Below are positions 8,192 to 16,186 of a DNA stretch of 64,000 bases, piece after piece. The stretch is from Natronosporangium hydrolyticum. GTDB taxonomy: Bacteria; Actinomycetota; Actinomycetes; Mycobacteriales; Micromonosporaceae. Position numbers and translations under genes: made by a program. Numbering within the stretch: position 1 is the first letter of the stretch; every line of letters begins with the position of its first letter. The stretch is from positions 4,526,001 through 4,590,000 of the forward strand of contig NZ_CP070499.1 in assembly GCF_016925615.1 (NCBI RefSeq), written 5' to 3'. The notes under the pieces are model-generated. The model made no database searches. It saw only the letters and a list, made by a program, of their open reading frames with translations, and had not been told where the DNA came from.

Positions 8192-8656
8192 ATGACCACG
8201 CCCGACCGGTTAGCGCTCATCGACACGCTGCTCACGCGCCCGTTCCCAGAGGACCCCTCGAGAGAGGGGTACCACACCAGCGGCCCCGGACACCACCTGC
8301 ACGCGCTCCAGGCCAGCCCAGATTTCTGGGCCGACCGCAGCGAAGAAATGCTGGCGGCGGCCGAATCCGAGATCGAGGCCGAGCACGCCGCGCTGGTGGC
8401 GGAGCTCACCGCCCGCTGGGGTGGCCCGGAACAGGTGGCGCTCGACCCGGTCGCGGTCAGCGACGTTCCGACCCCGGAACCCGTCGCCCAGCTCGCCCAG
8501 CTCAGCGGAGAGATGCTGGTGTGGCGACCGGACCTCGCGGACCGGTGGGTGGGGCTGGCGGTGGGCCAGGGTGACCCGGAGCTGCCAATCGTGCTCTTCG
8601 CCGCGGTAGGGGTAGACGACCTGCCCGTCGCCGCCCCGGTGCCGGCCGCCGCCTGA
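8192..8656 (+). CDS. Hypothetical protein
   Basis: A 154-residue acidic protein starting MTTPDRLALIDTLLTRPFPEDP. The middle (FWADRSEEMLAAAESEIEAEHAALVAELTARWGG written here as two segments: FWADRSEEMLAAAESEIEAE and HAALVAELTARWGG) is a long charged helix. The C-terminal half looks alpha/beta (MLVWRPDLADRWVGLAV, LPIVLFAAVGVDDLPV). I do not recognise a family. It is separated from the EspC-like gene by 55 bp that include a run of seven A, and it converges with rmuC across a 44-bp gap. The ATG at 8192 is chosen because the sequence upstream in this frame overlaps the preceding gene. Confidence 0.7.
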   Translation: MTTPDRLALIDTLLTRPFPEDPSREGYHTSGPGHHLHALQASPDFWADRSEEMLAAAESEIEAEHAALVAELTARWGGPEQVALDPVAVSDVPTPEPVAQLAQLSGEMLVWRPDLADRWVGLAVGQGDPELPIVLFAAVGVDDLPVAAPVPAAA

Positions 8657-8700
8657 CCGGCTCCAGCCGATCGGGCCGGACCGGGGGTGCGGAAGCGCGG

Positions 8701-9834
8701 TCAGGGCCGGGGCGGCGGCTCGTTGACGAGTTCGGGGGCCTGGGGTTGCCGGGGGGCCGTCTCCACCTGCTCCGGCGCGGGCAGCTCCGAGTCGGCGACC
8801 CCCAACTCGGCCAGTTTGCGGGCGCTGACCAGCACCCTTGCCTCCAGCGAACCGACCGCTTTGTTGTAGGCGGTGACCGCGCCGCCGAGCGAGCCACCGA
8901 GTTTGGACAGATGGTCGCCCATGGTGCTCAGCCGCGCGTACAGCTCCCGGGCGAGGGTGTGCACCTCGGCCGCGTTGCGGGCCAACGCCTCCTGCCGCCA
9001 CGCGTACGCGACCGTCCGTAACAATGCTACGAGCGTGGCGGGGGTGGCCAGCACGATGTCGCGGGTGAACGCGTGCTCCAGCAGGCTCGGGTCGTGCCGC
9101 AACGCCGCGTCCAGGAACGGGTCCGCGGGCACGAAGAGCACCACAAACTCGGGGGCCTGCGGGAAGGCCGACCAGTAGGACTTCGCCGCCAGGCTGTCGA
9201 CATGCCGGCGCAGGTGGCCGGCGTGGGTGGCGAGGTGCTTCTCACGGCCGGCCTCGTCGCGGGCCTCCATCGCCGCCAGGTACGCCTCGAACGGCGCCTT
9301 CGCATCCACCACCACGGTCCGGCCGCCGTGCAGCCGCACCACCAGGTCGGGGCGGACGGTCTTCTCTTCGATGCTGGCGGTGACCTGTTCGGAGAAGTCA
9401 CAATGGGCCAGCATGCCGGCGGCCTCGACGATCCGGCGCAGCTGGTGCTCCCCCCACCGGCCCCGTACCTGCGGCGCCCGCAGCGCCGCCACCAGCTGCT
9501 TGGTCTCCTGCCGCAGCTCCCCCGATACGGTGCGCAGCTCCGCGTACGCGTCGGTGCGTTCCCGTTCCAGCTCGGCGACCCGTTGCTCATACCGCAGCAG
9601 CGTCTCCTGCAGCGGCGCGACCGCCCGGGAGACCGCCTCGTGCGACTCGGCGGTGGCCTCATAGGTGAGGGCGCGCAGTGACTGCTCCAGTCTGGCCTCG
9701 CCCTGCCGGGTCGCCACCAGCGTGGCGCGTAGCTCGGCCAGCTGGGTCGTGGCGCGGGTCCGGGCGGCCAGCCAGCCAACCGCCGCCCCCGCGGCGAGGC
9801 AGACCACCACGACGGCCAGGGTGGAAACACTCAC
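8701..9834 (-). CDS. rmuC: DNA recombination protein RmuC
   Basis: The 377-residue protein has an N-terminal membrane anchor (residues 5-24), a coiled coil (about 30-110), and the RmuC nuclease-like core. The core shows RGRWGEHQLRRIVEAAGM and the PD-(D/E)XK-type segment RPDLVVRLHGGRTVVVDAKAP (D and DAK active-site residues). The family limits inversions and DNA rearrangements in E. coli; its biochemical activity is inferred. The C terminus ends in a Pro/Glu-rich tail. It diverges from the membrane-protein gene at 9906, leaving a 71-bp promoter gap. Confidence 0.92.
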   Translation of the reverse strand: MSVSTLAVVVVCLAAGAAVGWLAARTRATTQLAELRATLVATRQGEARLEQSLRALTYEATAESHEAVSRAVAPLQETLLRYEQRVAELERERTDAYAELRTVSGELRQETKQLVAALRAPQVRGRWGEHQLRRIVEAAGMLAHCDFSEQVTASIEEKTVRPDLVVRLHGGRTVVVDAKAPFEAYLAAMEARDEAGREKHLATHAGHLRRHVDSLAAKSYWSAFPQAPEFVVLFVPADPFLDAALRHDPSLLEHAFTRDIVLATPATLVALLRTVAYAWRQEALARNAAEVHTLARELYARLSTMGDHLSKLGGSLGGAVTAYNKAVGSLEARVLVSARKLAELGVADSELPAPEQVETAPRQPQAPELVNEPPPRP

Positions 9835-9905
9835 CGCGGCAGCATGCCAGACGGGTGGGACACATGGGTACGGATGCCCGTAGCGGGGTCGGGTAGCGTT
9901 GACGT

Positions 9906-10628
9906 ATGGAGTTGTTGTTGCTGCTGCTCGTGGTGCTGGTGGTCGGCGGAGCCTTCTGGTGGTGGCAGAAGGAGGCGGCGGCCCGTCGAGAGCGGGAGCT
10001 CGCCGACGCCGCGGCCGAGGCCCGCCGGTGGTATGAGCGGCTCGGCGGCCAGGTGATGAACCTCAGCGGCGACGATCCGGCGGTGCGGCAGGCGCTGGCC
10101 GACGCTGGCGAGCGCTACAACGCCGCCGGTTCGCAGCTGGAGCAGGCCGGCAGTGTTCACCAGTTCCGGCTGGCACAGGAGACCGCACTGGAGGGTCTGA
10201 TGTATGCGCGGGCGGCCCGGGTGGCGCTCGGTATCGACCCGGGGCCGGAGCTGCCGCAGCTGGCTGCCGCGCGGGGCGCTGGTCAGTTGACGCAGGAGCG
10301 GCAGGTCGAGGTGGAGGGTCAGACCTTCAAGGCCGGCCCGAACCCGAGCGAGGACAAACCCCACTACTACCCGGGGGGCCGGGTGCAGGGGCGGCCGATG
10401 CCTGCCGGTTGGTATTCGCAGCCGATCTGGAAGCCGGCGTTGGCTGGCGCCGCTGGCGCGGTCGGCGGCATGTTGCTCTTCAACGCAATGTTCGCTCCCG
10501 CCTTCGGCGATCCGGGCGCTGGCGGCGACGATATGGCTGCCGGCGACGACGGTGGTGACTTCGGCGACGGTGGCGATTTCGACGCCGGCGGCGACTTCGG
10601 TGGCGACCTGGGCGGGTTCGACTTCTGA
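9906..10628 (+). CDS. Membrane protein with Gly/Asp-rich C-terminal tail
   Basis: The 240-residue protein begins with a transmembrane helix (MELLLLLLVVLVVGGAFWWW), then an alpha-helical charged region (residues 20-110). A second hydrophobic segment lies near residues 175-200 (ALAGAAGAVGGMLLFNAMFA), and the final 40 residues are a Gly/Asp repeat built from GGDF-like units. I do not recognise a characterised family. Similar tails occur in bacterial membrane proteins of the TPM/YgcG type, but the TPM domain is absent. It is a single-gene unit between rmuC (divergent) and the GT4 gene (convergent). Confidence 0.75.
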   Translation: MELLLLLLVVLVVGGAFWWWQKEAAARRERELADAAAEARRWYERLGGQVMNLSGDDPAVRQALADAGERYNAAGSQLEQAGSVHQFRLAQETALEGLMYARAARVALGIDPGPELPQLAAARGAGQLTQERQVEVEGQTFKAGPNPSEDKPHYYPGGRVQGRPMPAGWYSQPIWKPALAGAAGAVGGMLLFNAMFAPAFGDPGAGGDDMAAGDDGGDFGDGGDFDAGGDFGGDLGGFDF

Positions 10629-10683
10629 GCCCACCGGAGGTCGCCACCCGAGTCAGCGGCCGGGCCGCCGCTGCGTCCGACGA

Positions 10684-11826
10684 TCAGAATCCGTGCAGCG
10701 TCCGCTGTCCGACCGGTGCGTAGGCCGGCGCCGTCTCCCGGGCGAGGGAACGCCTAACCGCCCGCCGGTAGACCTGCTCGTAGCGGCTGGCCATCAGCTC
10801 CGCGGAGAAGGAATTCTGGACGTGGCTGATGCAGGTGATCGAGTCGATCGAGGTGACCTGTTCCAGCGCCGCCGGTAGCTGCTCCGGCTCGTCGCAGATC
10901 AGCCCGGTGACTCCGGCCCGGATCACCTCCGGCACCGCACCTCGGCGCAGCGCCACCACCGGCGTCCCCTCCGCCATCGCCTCCACCATGACCATGCCGA
11001 ACGGCTCCTCCCAACGGATCGGGAGGATCAGGCAGCGAGCCGACCGGATCAGCGCCTGGCACCGCCGCCGGTCGGCGTTGAGTACCAGCTCGGTGTCCGG
11101 TCCGAGCATCGGCGCGATCACCTCGCTCAGGTAGCTTCGCTCCCCTGGTTCGGTGCACTTCCCCGCCAGCACCAGCGGGAGGCCGGCCGCGCGGCAGGCC
11201 TCGATCGCCAGGTCGGGCCCCTTGTCCGGGTTGAACCGGGCGAGCCACAGCACCGGCCGTTGCGTCGCCGGCCGGGGGTCCGGTGGGGTGTTCGCCAACC
11301 CCTCCGTCGAGAGACCATTGTGGATAACTGCGGACCAGGGTAGTTCGGGCCGGGTCCGTCGTTGCGCCGCGGAGATCGCGACCAGCGAGACCTCGGTCTC
11401 CCCGAGCGCGGCGAGCAGATCGCCGTGCTCCCCCTTGGGGCAGTTGTGGACGGTTGCGACAGTTGGCATCGGCCGGGTGCCGGCGGTGAGCAGACCAGAC
11501 GAGGTGTGGTCATGCACCACGTCGAAGTCGCCTTCGGCCAGCAGCTGGTTGGCCCGGGCGACGTGCAGCAGCTCGGGCAACCCTTCGCCGAGACGGAGAT
11601 GTTGCGGCTCGGCCACGGTGGAGACGAATCGGCCGGCGGTGCCGCTGCGCACACCGGCGCCGATCACCGTAACCTCATGGCCCTTCGCAACCAGCGCATC
11701 GACCAGCGCGGCGGCCATCTGTTCCACACCGCCGTAACCGGGCGGCGGAAGCTCATACCACGGCGGTACGAGCATCGCTATCCGTAGTCGGCCGGCGCGG
11801 TGTCGTTGGTCGTACGGTCGGTCCAT
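10684..11826 (-). CDS. Glycosyltransferase family 4 (GT-B fold)
   Basis: The roughly 380-residue protein opens with RIAMLVPPWYELPPPGYGGVEQ, the N-terminal Rossmann strand and glycine loop of GT4 enzymes acting on nucleotide sugars. The C-terminal donor-binding half has WLARFNPDKGPDLAIEA and the E-x7-E motif in EEPFGMVMVEAMAEGTPVVA. It is retaining and cytosolic, and the sugar and acceptor are unknown. The ATG at 11826 has GGGGG seven nt upstream; a GTG one codon earlier is also possible. It diverges from the YbjQ-like gene across a 304-bp gap. Confidence 0.88.
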   Translation of the reverse strand: MDRPYDQRHRAGRLRIAMLVPPWYELPPPGYGGVEQMAAALVDALVAKGHEVTVIGAGVRSGTAGRFVSTVAEPQHLRLGEGLPELLHVARANQLLAEGDFDVVHDHTSSGLLTAGTRPMPTVATVHNCPKGEHGDLLAALGETEVSLVAISAAQRRTRPELPWSAVIHNGLSTEGLANTPPDPRPATQRPVLWLARFNPDKGPDLAIEACRAAGLPLVLAGKCTEPGERSYLSEVIAPMLGPDTELVLNADRRRCQALIRSARCLILPIRWEEPFGMVMVEAMAEGTPVVALRRGAVPEVIRAGVTGLICDEPEQLPAALEQVTSIDSITCISHVQNSFSAELMASRYEQVYRRAVRRSLARETAPAYAPVGQRTLHGF

Positions 11827-12130
11827 CACACTGCCCCCAAGTTAGACGTCAGTATCTACACATCGGGCGGGGACCCAGGTCGTTTCTACCCGGCCGGCCG
11901 GAAAGCAAACGCCACTGCGGTACGCGAGGGTGCCGGTGGGGTTAGACGGAACTGTTGGTACGCAATGGGATCGTTGACCGCGGCGGTCCGCCGCATTATC
12001 GCGGCTGGGTCACCTCGCGGGGGCCCAGGTTTGGATTTTCGTGGCCGCGGACATGGTCGGAGCATGACATCGCACAAAGACGTGATCGGCACCGGCCGAG
12101 CCGGTGCCGATCCTGGTTGCGAGGTTTCCA
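11827..12130. other. Divergent intergenic region with a strong hairpin in the YbjQ leader
   Basis: This 304-bp stretch holds no convincing gene. Its main feature is a perfect 13-bp inverted repeat, GATCGGCACCGGC-CGA-GCCGGTGCCGATC, at 12084-12112. It ends nine bases before the GAGG ribosome site of the YbjQ-like gene. No run of T follows, so it is not a typical terminator. It could be an mRNA leader structure affecting translation or a dyad operator. Promoters for both flanking genes should lie here, but no strong -10/-35 pair is evident. Confidence 0.5.
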
Positions 12131-12568
12131 ATGCTGGTGGTCACCACTGACGACATTCCCGGATATGAGATCCGGCAGGTACTCGGAGAAGCGATCGGCG
12201 TGACCGGTCGGACCCGTAACCCGTACCGGGAAGGGGTCCGGAAGCTGCACGGCGGTGGCAATCCCCAATTGGTCAAGGCGCTCACCCGATGGCGACTCGA
12301 TGCGGTCGACCAGATGATCCGCCACGCCCAGACATTGGGCGCCAACGCGGTGGTGGCGATGCGTTTCGACCACCGCAATGTAACTGATATGTGGGGGGAG
12401 ATCTGCGCCTACGGGACCGCGGTAGTGGCGGTCCCGGTCAGCCCGTCGGCCCCACCGCTATCGCCACAGACCAGGCAACGCGCGGCCGAACCAGCGCCGG
12501 CCGAGCCGGCCGAGCCCACCGAGACCGGCGAGCCGACCGAACCGGCCGAGCTGACCGGAAGCAGCTGA
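12131..12568 (+). CDS. YbjQ family (heavy-metal-binding domain) protein
   Basis: The 145-residue protein has the full YbjQ/UPF0145 fold in its first 105 residues: VTTDDIPGYEIRQVLGEAIG at the start, then ANAVVAMRFDH and GEICAYGTAVV. The family forms pentameric rings of unknown function and is sometimes called heavy-metal-binding. The last 40 residues are an added Pro/Ala/Glu repeat tail (PAEPAEPTETGEPTEPAE) that looks disordered. A GAGG ribosome site lies six bases before the ATG. Confidence 0.85.
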   Translation: MLVVTTDDIPGYEIRQVLGEAIGVTGRTRNPYREGVRKLHGGGNPQLVKALTRWRLDAVDQMIRHAQTLGANAVVAMRFDHRNVTDMWGEICAYGTAVVAVPVSPSAPPLSPQTRQRAAEPAPAEPAEPTETGEPTEPAELTGSS

Positions 12569-12614
12569 CCCGGCGACAGCTGACCCGGCGACAGCGTTGG
12601 GGACGCCCGGCGGG

Positions 12615-13637
12615 CTACTGCTCGGCGGCGGTGCCGGCGAGCTTCGCAGCCGCCCCGGCCCGGGCTGCCGCGGCTTCCCGAAGGTCTTTCTTGAGCTGCT
12701 GCGGCAACGCGAAGGTGAGGGTCTCGTCGGCGGTGCTCACCTCCGCCACGTCGTGGAAACCCTGCTCGGCGAGGTGGTCGAGCACCTGCATCACCAGCTC
12801 GTCCGGGACGCTGGCGCCGGAGGTCAACCCCACCGTGCCCACCCCGACCAACCACGCCGGATCGATCTCGTCGGCGTAGTCGATCAGGTAGGCCGCGCGG
12901 GCACCCGTCTCTAGCGCGACCTCGACCAGCCGCACCGAGTTGGAGGAGTTGCGGGAACCCACCACCAGCACCAGGTCGCAGTCGGGGGCGATCTCCTTCA
13001 CCACCTGCTGCCGATTCTGGGTGGCGTAGCAGATGTCGTCGCTGGGTGGCGCTTGCAGCAGCGGCAGTCGGGTGCGCAGCCGCTCGACGGTCTGCATGGT
13101 CTCGTCTACCGAGAGCGTGGTCTGCGAGAGCCAGACCACCTTTTCTGGGTCGGCGACGGTGATCTGGTCGGCGTGCTCCGGGCTCTCCACCAGCTGGATG
13201 TTGTCGGGTGCCTCACCCGCCGTGCCGACGACCTCTTCGTGGCCGGCGTGGCCGATCAGGAGGATCTCGTAACCCTCCTTGGCGAACCGCCTGGCTTCGT
13301 GATGCACCTTGGTCACCAGCGGGCAGGTGGCATCGATCGCCCGCAGCTTGCGCTCCCGGGCCTGCTCGTGCACCTCGGGCGCGACGCCGTGGGCGGAGAA
13401 GATGACGATCGCACCCTCGGGCACCTCGTCGTTCTCCTCGACGAAGATGGCCCCCTGCGCTTCCAAGGTGCGCACCACGTGCTTGTTGTGCACGATCTGC
13501 TTACGCACATAGATCGGGGGGCCGTAGAGCTTGAGCGCCTCCTCGACGGTCTGCACCGCCCGGTCGACACCCGCGCAGTAGCCGCGCGGCTTGGCCAGCA
13601 GCACCCGCTTACGGTCGGTCCTCTGGTCAGCGTCCAC
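12615..13637 (-). CDS. ispH: 4-hydroxy-3-methylbut-2-enyl diphosphate reductase
   Basis: The 340-residue protein catalyses the last step of the MEP isoprenoid pathway, giving IPP and DMAPP. The three cysteines for the iron-sulfur cluster are seen in [22 protein letters not shown] and [11 protein letters not shown], and the HGV segment in [14 protein letters not shown] is also typical. The C terminus carries a short Ala-rich extension. I place the start at the GTG at 13637. The frame stays open much further upstream, but that sequence lies over the oppositely oriented xseA gene and does not resemble IspH. ispH and xseA diverge across a 129-bp gap, an arrangement common in actinobacteria. Confidence 0.95.
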   Translation of the reverse strand: MDADQRTDRKRVLLAKPRGYCAGVDRAVQTVEEALKLYGPPIYVRKQIVHNKHVVRTLEAQGAIFVEENDEVPEGAIVIFSAHGVAPEVHEQARERKLRAIDATCPLVTKVHHEARRFAKEGYEILLIGHAGHEEVVGTAGEAPDNIQLVESPEHADQITVADPEKVVWLSQTTLSVDETMQTVERLRTRLPLLQAPPSDDICYATQNRQQVVKEIAPDCDLVLVVGSRNSSNSVRLVEVALETGARAAYLIDYADEIDPAWLVGVGTVGLTSGASVPDELVMQVLDHLAEQGFHDVAEVSTADETLTFALPQQLKKDLREAAAARAGAAAKLAGTAAEQ

Positions 13638-13766
13638 CCGACCATGGTACGGGCCGCCGCCAACCGCGGTAGTGCGGCCGGCTGATCCGGGCGCTCCGCG
13701 TCGCTCGTAGGCGCAGCGCGCGGTAGCTGAGCTGCGGCGCTGGTCGACCGGGGTAGGCTCAGCCAG

Positions 13767-15014
13767 GTGGCCGAGCCTACCCCGGAATCGTCTCGAAGCA
13801 GCCTGGAGCAGCCGTGGCCGGTACGGGTGGTGAGTCAGCGGATCGGCGAGTGGATCGGCCGGCTCGGCTGGGTGTGGGTGGACGGCCAGATCGCCCAGAT
13901 TTCCCGGCGCCCGGGCGCCAGCACGGTCTTCCTCACCCTCCGGGACCCGTCGGCCGACCTCAGCCTCACCGTCACCACCAACCGCGATGTGCTCGACCGC
14001 AACGCGCCCAACCTGGCCGAGGGCGCCCGGGTAGTGATCCACGCCAAGCCCGCCTTCTACCCCGCCCGGGGCACGCTGTCGCTGCGCGCCGACGACGTAC
14101 GCCAAGTCGGTCTGGGTGAACTCCTCGCCCGGATCGAGCAGCTGCGTAAGTTGCTGCGCGCCGAAGGCCTCTTCGACCCGGATCGGAAGCGCCGGCCGCC
14201 GTTTCTGCCGCGCCGAGTCGGCGTGATCACCGGCCGTGGCAGCGCCGCCGAGCGGGATGTGGCGGCGGTGAGCCAACGGCGCTGGCCGGCGGTGCAGCTG
14301 CGGGTGGTCAACGTCCCGGTGCAGGGCCCGACCGCGGTCCCGCAGATCATCGAGGCGCTCCGGATGCTCGACAGCGACGACGGCGTGGACGTGATCATCC
14401 TGGCTCGCGGCGGCGGCAGCGTCGAGGACCTGCTGCCCTTCTCCGACGAGGCGCTCTGCCGCGCCGTCTTCGCCGCCCGGACCCCGGTGGTGACCGCGAT
14501 CGGGCACGAGAGCGACAGCCCGCTGGTGGACTTCGTCGCCGATCTCCGCGCCGCGACCCCCACCGACGCCGCCAAGCGGGTGGTTCCCGATCTGGCCGAG
14601 GAGACCCGGCTCGTGGTTACCGGCCGGCAACGGATCCGGCGGGCGGTGGCCGGCCTGGTGGACCGGGAGCAGCACCGGCTCGACGCGTACCGGTCCCGGC
14701 CGGTGTTGGCGCGACCGCAGGTCCTCGTCTCGGCCCGGGCTGAAGAGACCACCGCCTGGCGGGACCGAGCCCGCCGCTGCCTAGGGCACCGGCTCGACGC
14801 CGCCGCAGACGAACTACGCCACACCCATGCCCGGCTGCGGGCGCTCTCCCCGGCCGCCACCATGGCCCGCGGGTACGCGGTGGTGCAGCGGGGCGACGGC
14901 CGGGTGGTCCTCGATAGTGACGAGGTCACCGCCGGCGATTCGCTGCGGATCCGGCTCGCCGTCGGCGATCTCCACGCCACCGTCGACGCCACCCGGCCGG
15001 CCACCGCCGACTGA
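13767..15014 (+). CDS. xseA: Exodeoxyribonuclease VII large subunit
   Basis: The 415-residue protein has an N-terminal OB-fold ([20 protein letters not shown], about 20-115), the catalytic core with [20 protein letters not shown] and [16 protein letters not shown] (about 150-260), and a shortened coiled-coil region. XseA with XseB degrades single-stranded DNA to oligonucleotides. The start is GTG. The expected small-subunit gene xseB, normally just downstream, is not here: a glycosyltransferase gene begins within 60 bp. Confidence 0.95.
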   Translation: MAEPTPESSRSSLEQPWPVRVVSQRIGEWIGRLGWVWVDGQIAQISRRPGASTVFLTLRDPSADLSLTVTTNRDVLDRNAPNLAEGARVVIHAKPAFYPARGTLSLRADDVRQVGLGELLARIEQLRKLLRAEGLFDPDRKRRPPFLPRRVGVITGRGSAAERDVAAVSQRRWPAVQLRVVNVPVQGPTAVPQIIEALRMLDSDDGVDVIILARGGGSVEDLLPFSDEALCRAVFAARTPVVTAIGHESDSPLVDFVADLRAATPTDAAKRVVPDLAEETRLVVTGRQRIRRAVAGLVDREQHRLDAYRSRPVLARPQVLVSARAEETTAWRDRARRCLGHRLDAAADELRHTHARLRALSPAATMARGYAVVQRGDGRVVLDSDEVTAGDSLRIRLAVGDLHATVDATRPATAD

Positions 15015-15069
15015 GTCGACCCGCGGCCTGCCCAGCGGGCCGCCGTACTGTCGAAATTGCCATCGAACA

Positions 15070-16065
15070 ATGTCGAACCGGCAGTTTCGCCCTGGCCGGC
15101 GCCTCGTTAGGGAGGGTGTGATTCGGAGCAAGACGCACCGGCGGGTCGCGGCGTGGCCCTCGGTCGGAGTGGTCATCGCGACCCGCAACCGGCCCATGCT
15201 GCTCCGGCGGGCCCTCACCGCCGTCCTGGCCCAGGCGTACCCGGGGCCGATTCACGTCGCGATCGTGCATGACCAGGCGGAGCCGGACGTGGCGCTCGCC
15301 GCCGGTGGCGACCGCCCGGTCACGGTACTGATGAACCAGCGCACCCCGGGGCTGACCGGTGCCCGTAACACCGGCGTCTTGGCGCTCGCCACCGAGCTGG
15401 TCGCGTTCTGCCACGACGACGACGTGTGGGCGCCCGAGAAGCTGCAGGCCCAGGTGGCGGCGCTCACCGCCGCGGCCGGCGCGGAGGTCGCCACCTGCGC
15501 CACCGAGCTTGAGTACGACGGCCGGCGTACGCCACGGCTGGCCGGGCTGGACCGGATCGACCTGGCCGACCTGACCCGGGCCCGGCTCGCTACCCTCCCC
15601 TCGTCCACGTTCTTGATCCGGCGCGCCGCGCTGGTCGGCCCAGACCGAATCGGCCTGCTCGCCGAAGACGCGCCCGGCAACCAGAACCAGGACTGGGACC
15701 TGTTGCTGCGGGCCGCCCGGCGAGCCCCGATCGCGCATGTGGACGAGCCGCTGGTGCGGATGCTGTGGCGGTACACCTCGCCGTACAGCTACGAGTACAC
15801 CACCAAGATCTCGTCGCTGCGCTGGATCATGGCCCGGCATCCGCAGCTGGAGTCTGGGCGGCCAGAGGCGGCCCGGGTCTACGGCCGGCTGGCCTGTTGG
15901 TCTGCGGCGAGCGGCAATCGGCGGGCAGCCTGGCACTGGACGAAGCAGACGGTCCGGCAGAACTGGCGGGAGCCCCGAGCGGCGATCGCGTTGGCGGCGT
16001 TGTCGGGAGCGGTCCGGATCGAGCGGCTCCTGGCCACCCTCCACCGCCGCGGCCACCTCGTCTGA
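15070..16065 (+). CDS. Glycosyltransferase family 2 (GT-A fold)
   Basis: The roughly 331-residue protein has the GT2 N-terminal nucleotide-binding strand WPSVGVVIATRNRPMLLRRA. It also has the metal-binding acidic stretch FCHDDDVWAPEKL (DXD) and an acceptor-side motif NQNQDWDLLLRAAR. It should transfer a sugar from a nucleotide donor at the cytoplasmic face; donor and acceptor are unknown. The ATG at 15070 has no clear ribosome site. A GTG at 15118 has GGAGG only two bases upstream, so the true start is uncertain by 16 codons. It sits in the place where xseB is expected and ends 22 bp before the palindromic repeat at 16088. Confidence 0.85.
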   Translation: MSNRQFRPGRRLVREGVIRSKTHRRVAAWPSVGVVIATRNRPMLLRRALTAVLAQAYPGPIHVAIVHDQAEPDVALAAGGDRPVTVLMNQRTPGLTGARNTGVLALATELVAFCHDDDVWAPEKLQAQVAALTAAAGAEVATCATELEYDGRRTPRLAGLDRIDLADLTRARLATLPSSTFLIRRAALVGPDRIGLLAEDAPGNQNQDWDLLLRAARRAPIAHVDEPLVRMLWRYTSPYSYEYTTKISSLRWIMARHPQLESGRPEAARVYGRLACWSAASGNRRAAWHWTKQTVRQNWREPRAAIALAALSGAVRIERLLATLHRRGHLV

Positions 16066-16087
16066 GCACGTTCGCCCTCGTCCGGCC

Positions 16088-16142
16088 GATCATGAGCGTA
16101 GTGACCGACACACCGGGCGTGTCGGTCACTACGCTCATGATC
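16088..16142. repeat. Modular palindromic repeat, copy 1 (between convergent genes)
   Basis: A perfect 24-bp inverted repeat (16088-16111 and 16119-16142) encloses a 7-base loop. Its ends are GATCATGAGC/GCTCATGATC and its centre is GACACACCGGGCGTGTC. The same ends and centre recur in copy 2 at 54705-54771, with unrelated intervening arm sequence. It lies between the 3' ends of the GT2 gene and pruA, so it could serve as a bidirectional terminator. Two short direct copies of GCTCATGATCGACGCAGC follow, starting at 16133 and 16153, like eroded half-elements. Confidence 0.85.
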
Positions 16143-16186
16143 GACGCAGCAGGCTCATGATCGACGCAGCGGGGGGCGGGTGAGGG

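Noticed and set aside
13638-14675. Upstream in-frame extension of ispH over the xseA gene on the opposite strand
   Set aside because: The frame is open only because of high GC content. The residues are low-complexity and unlike IspH, and the xseA coding evidence on the other strand is strong.
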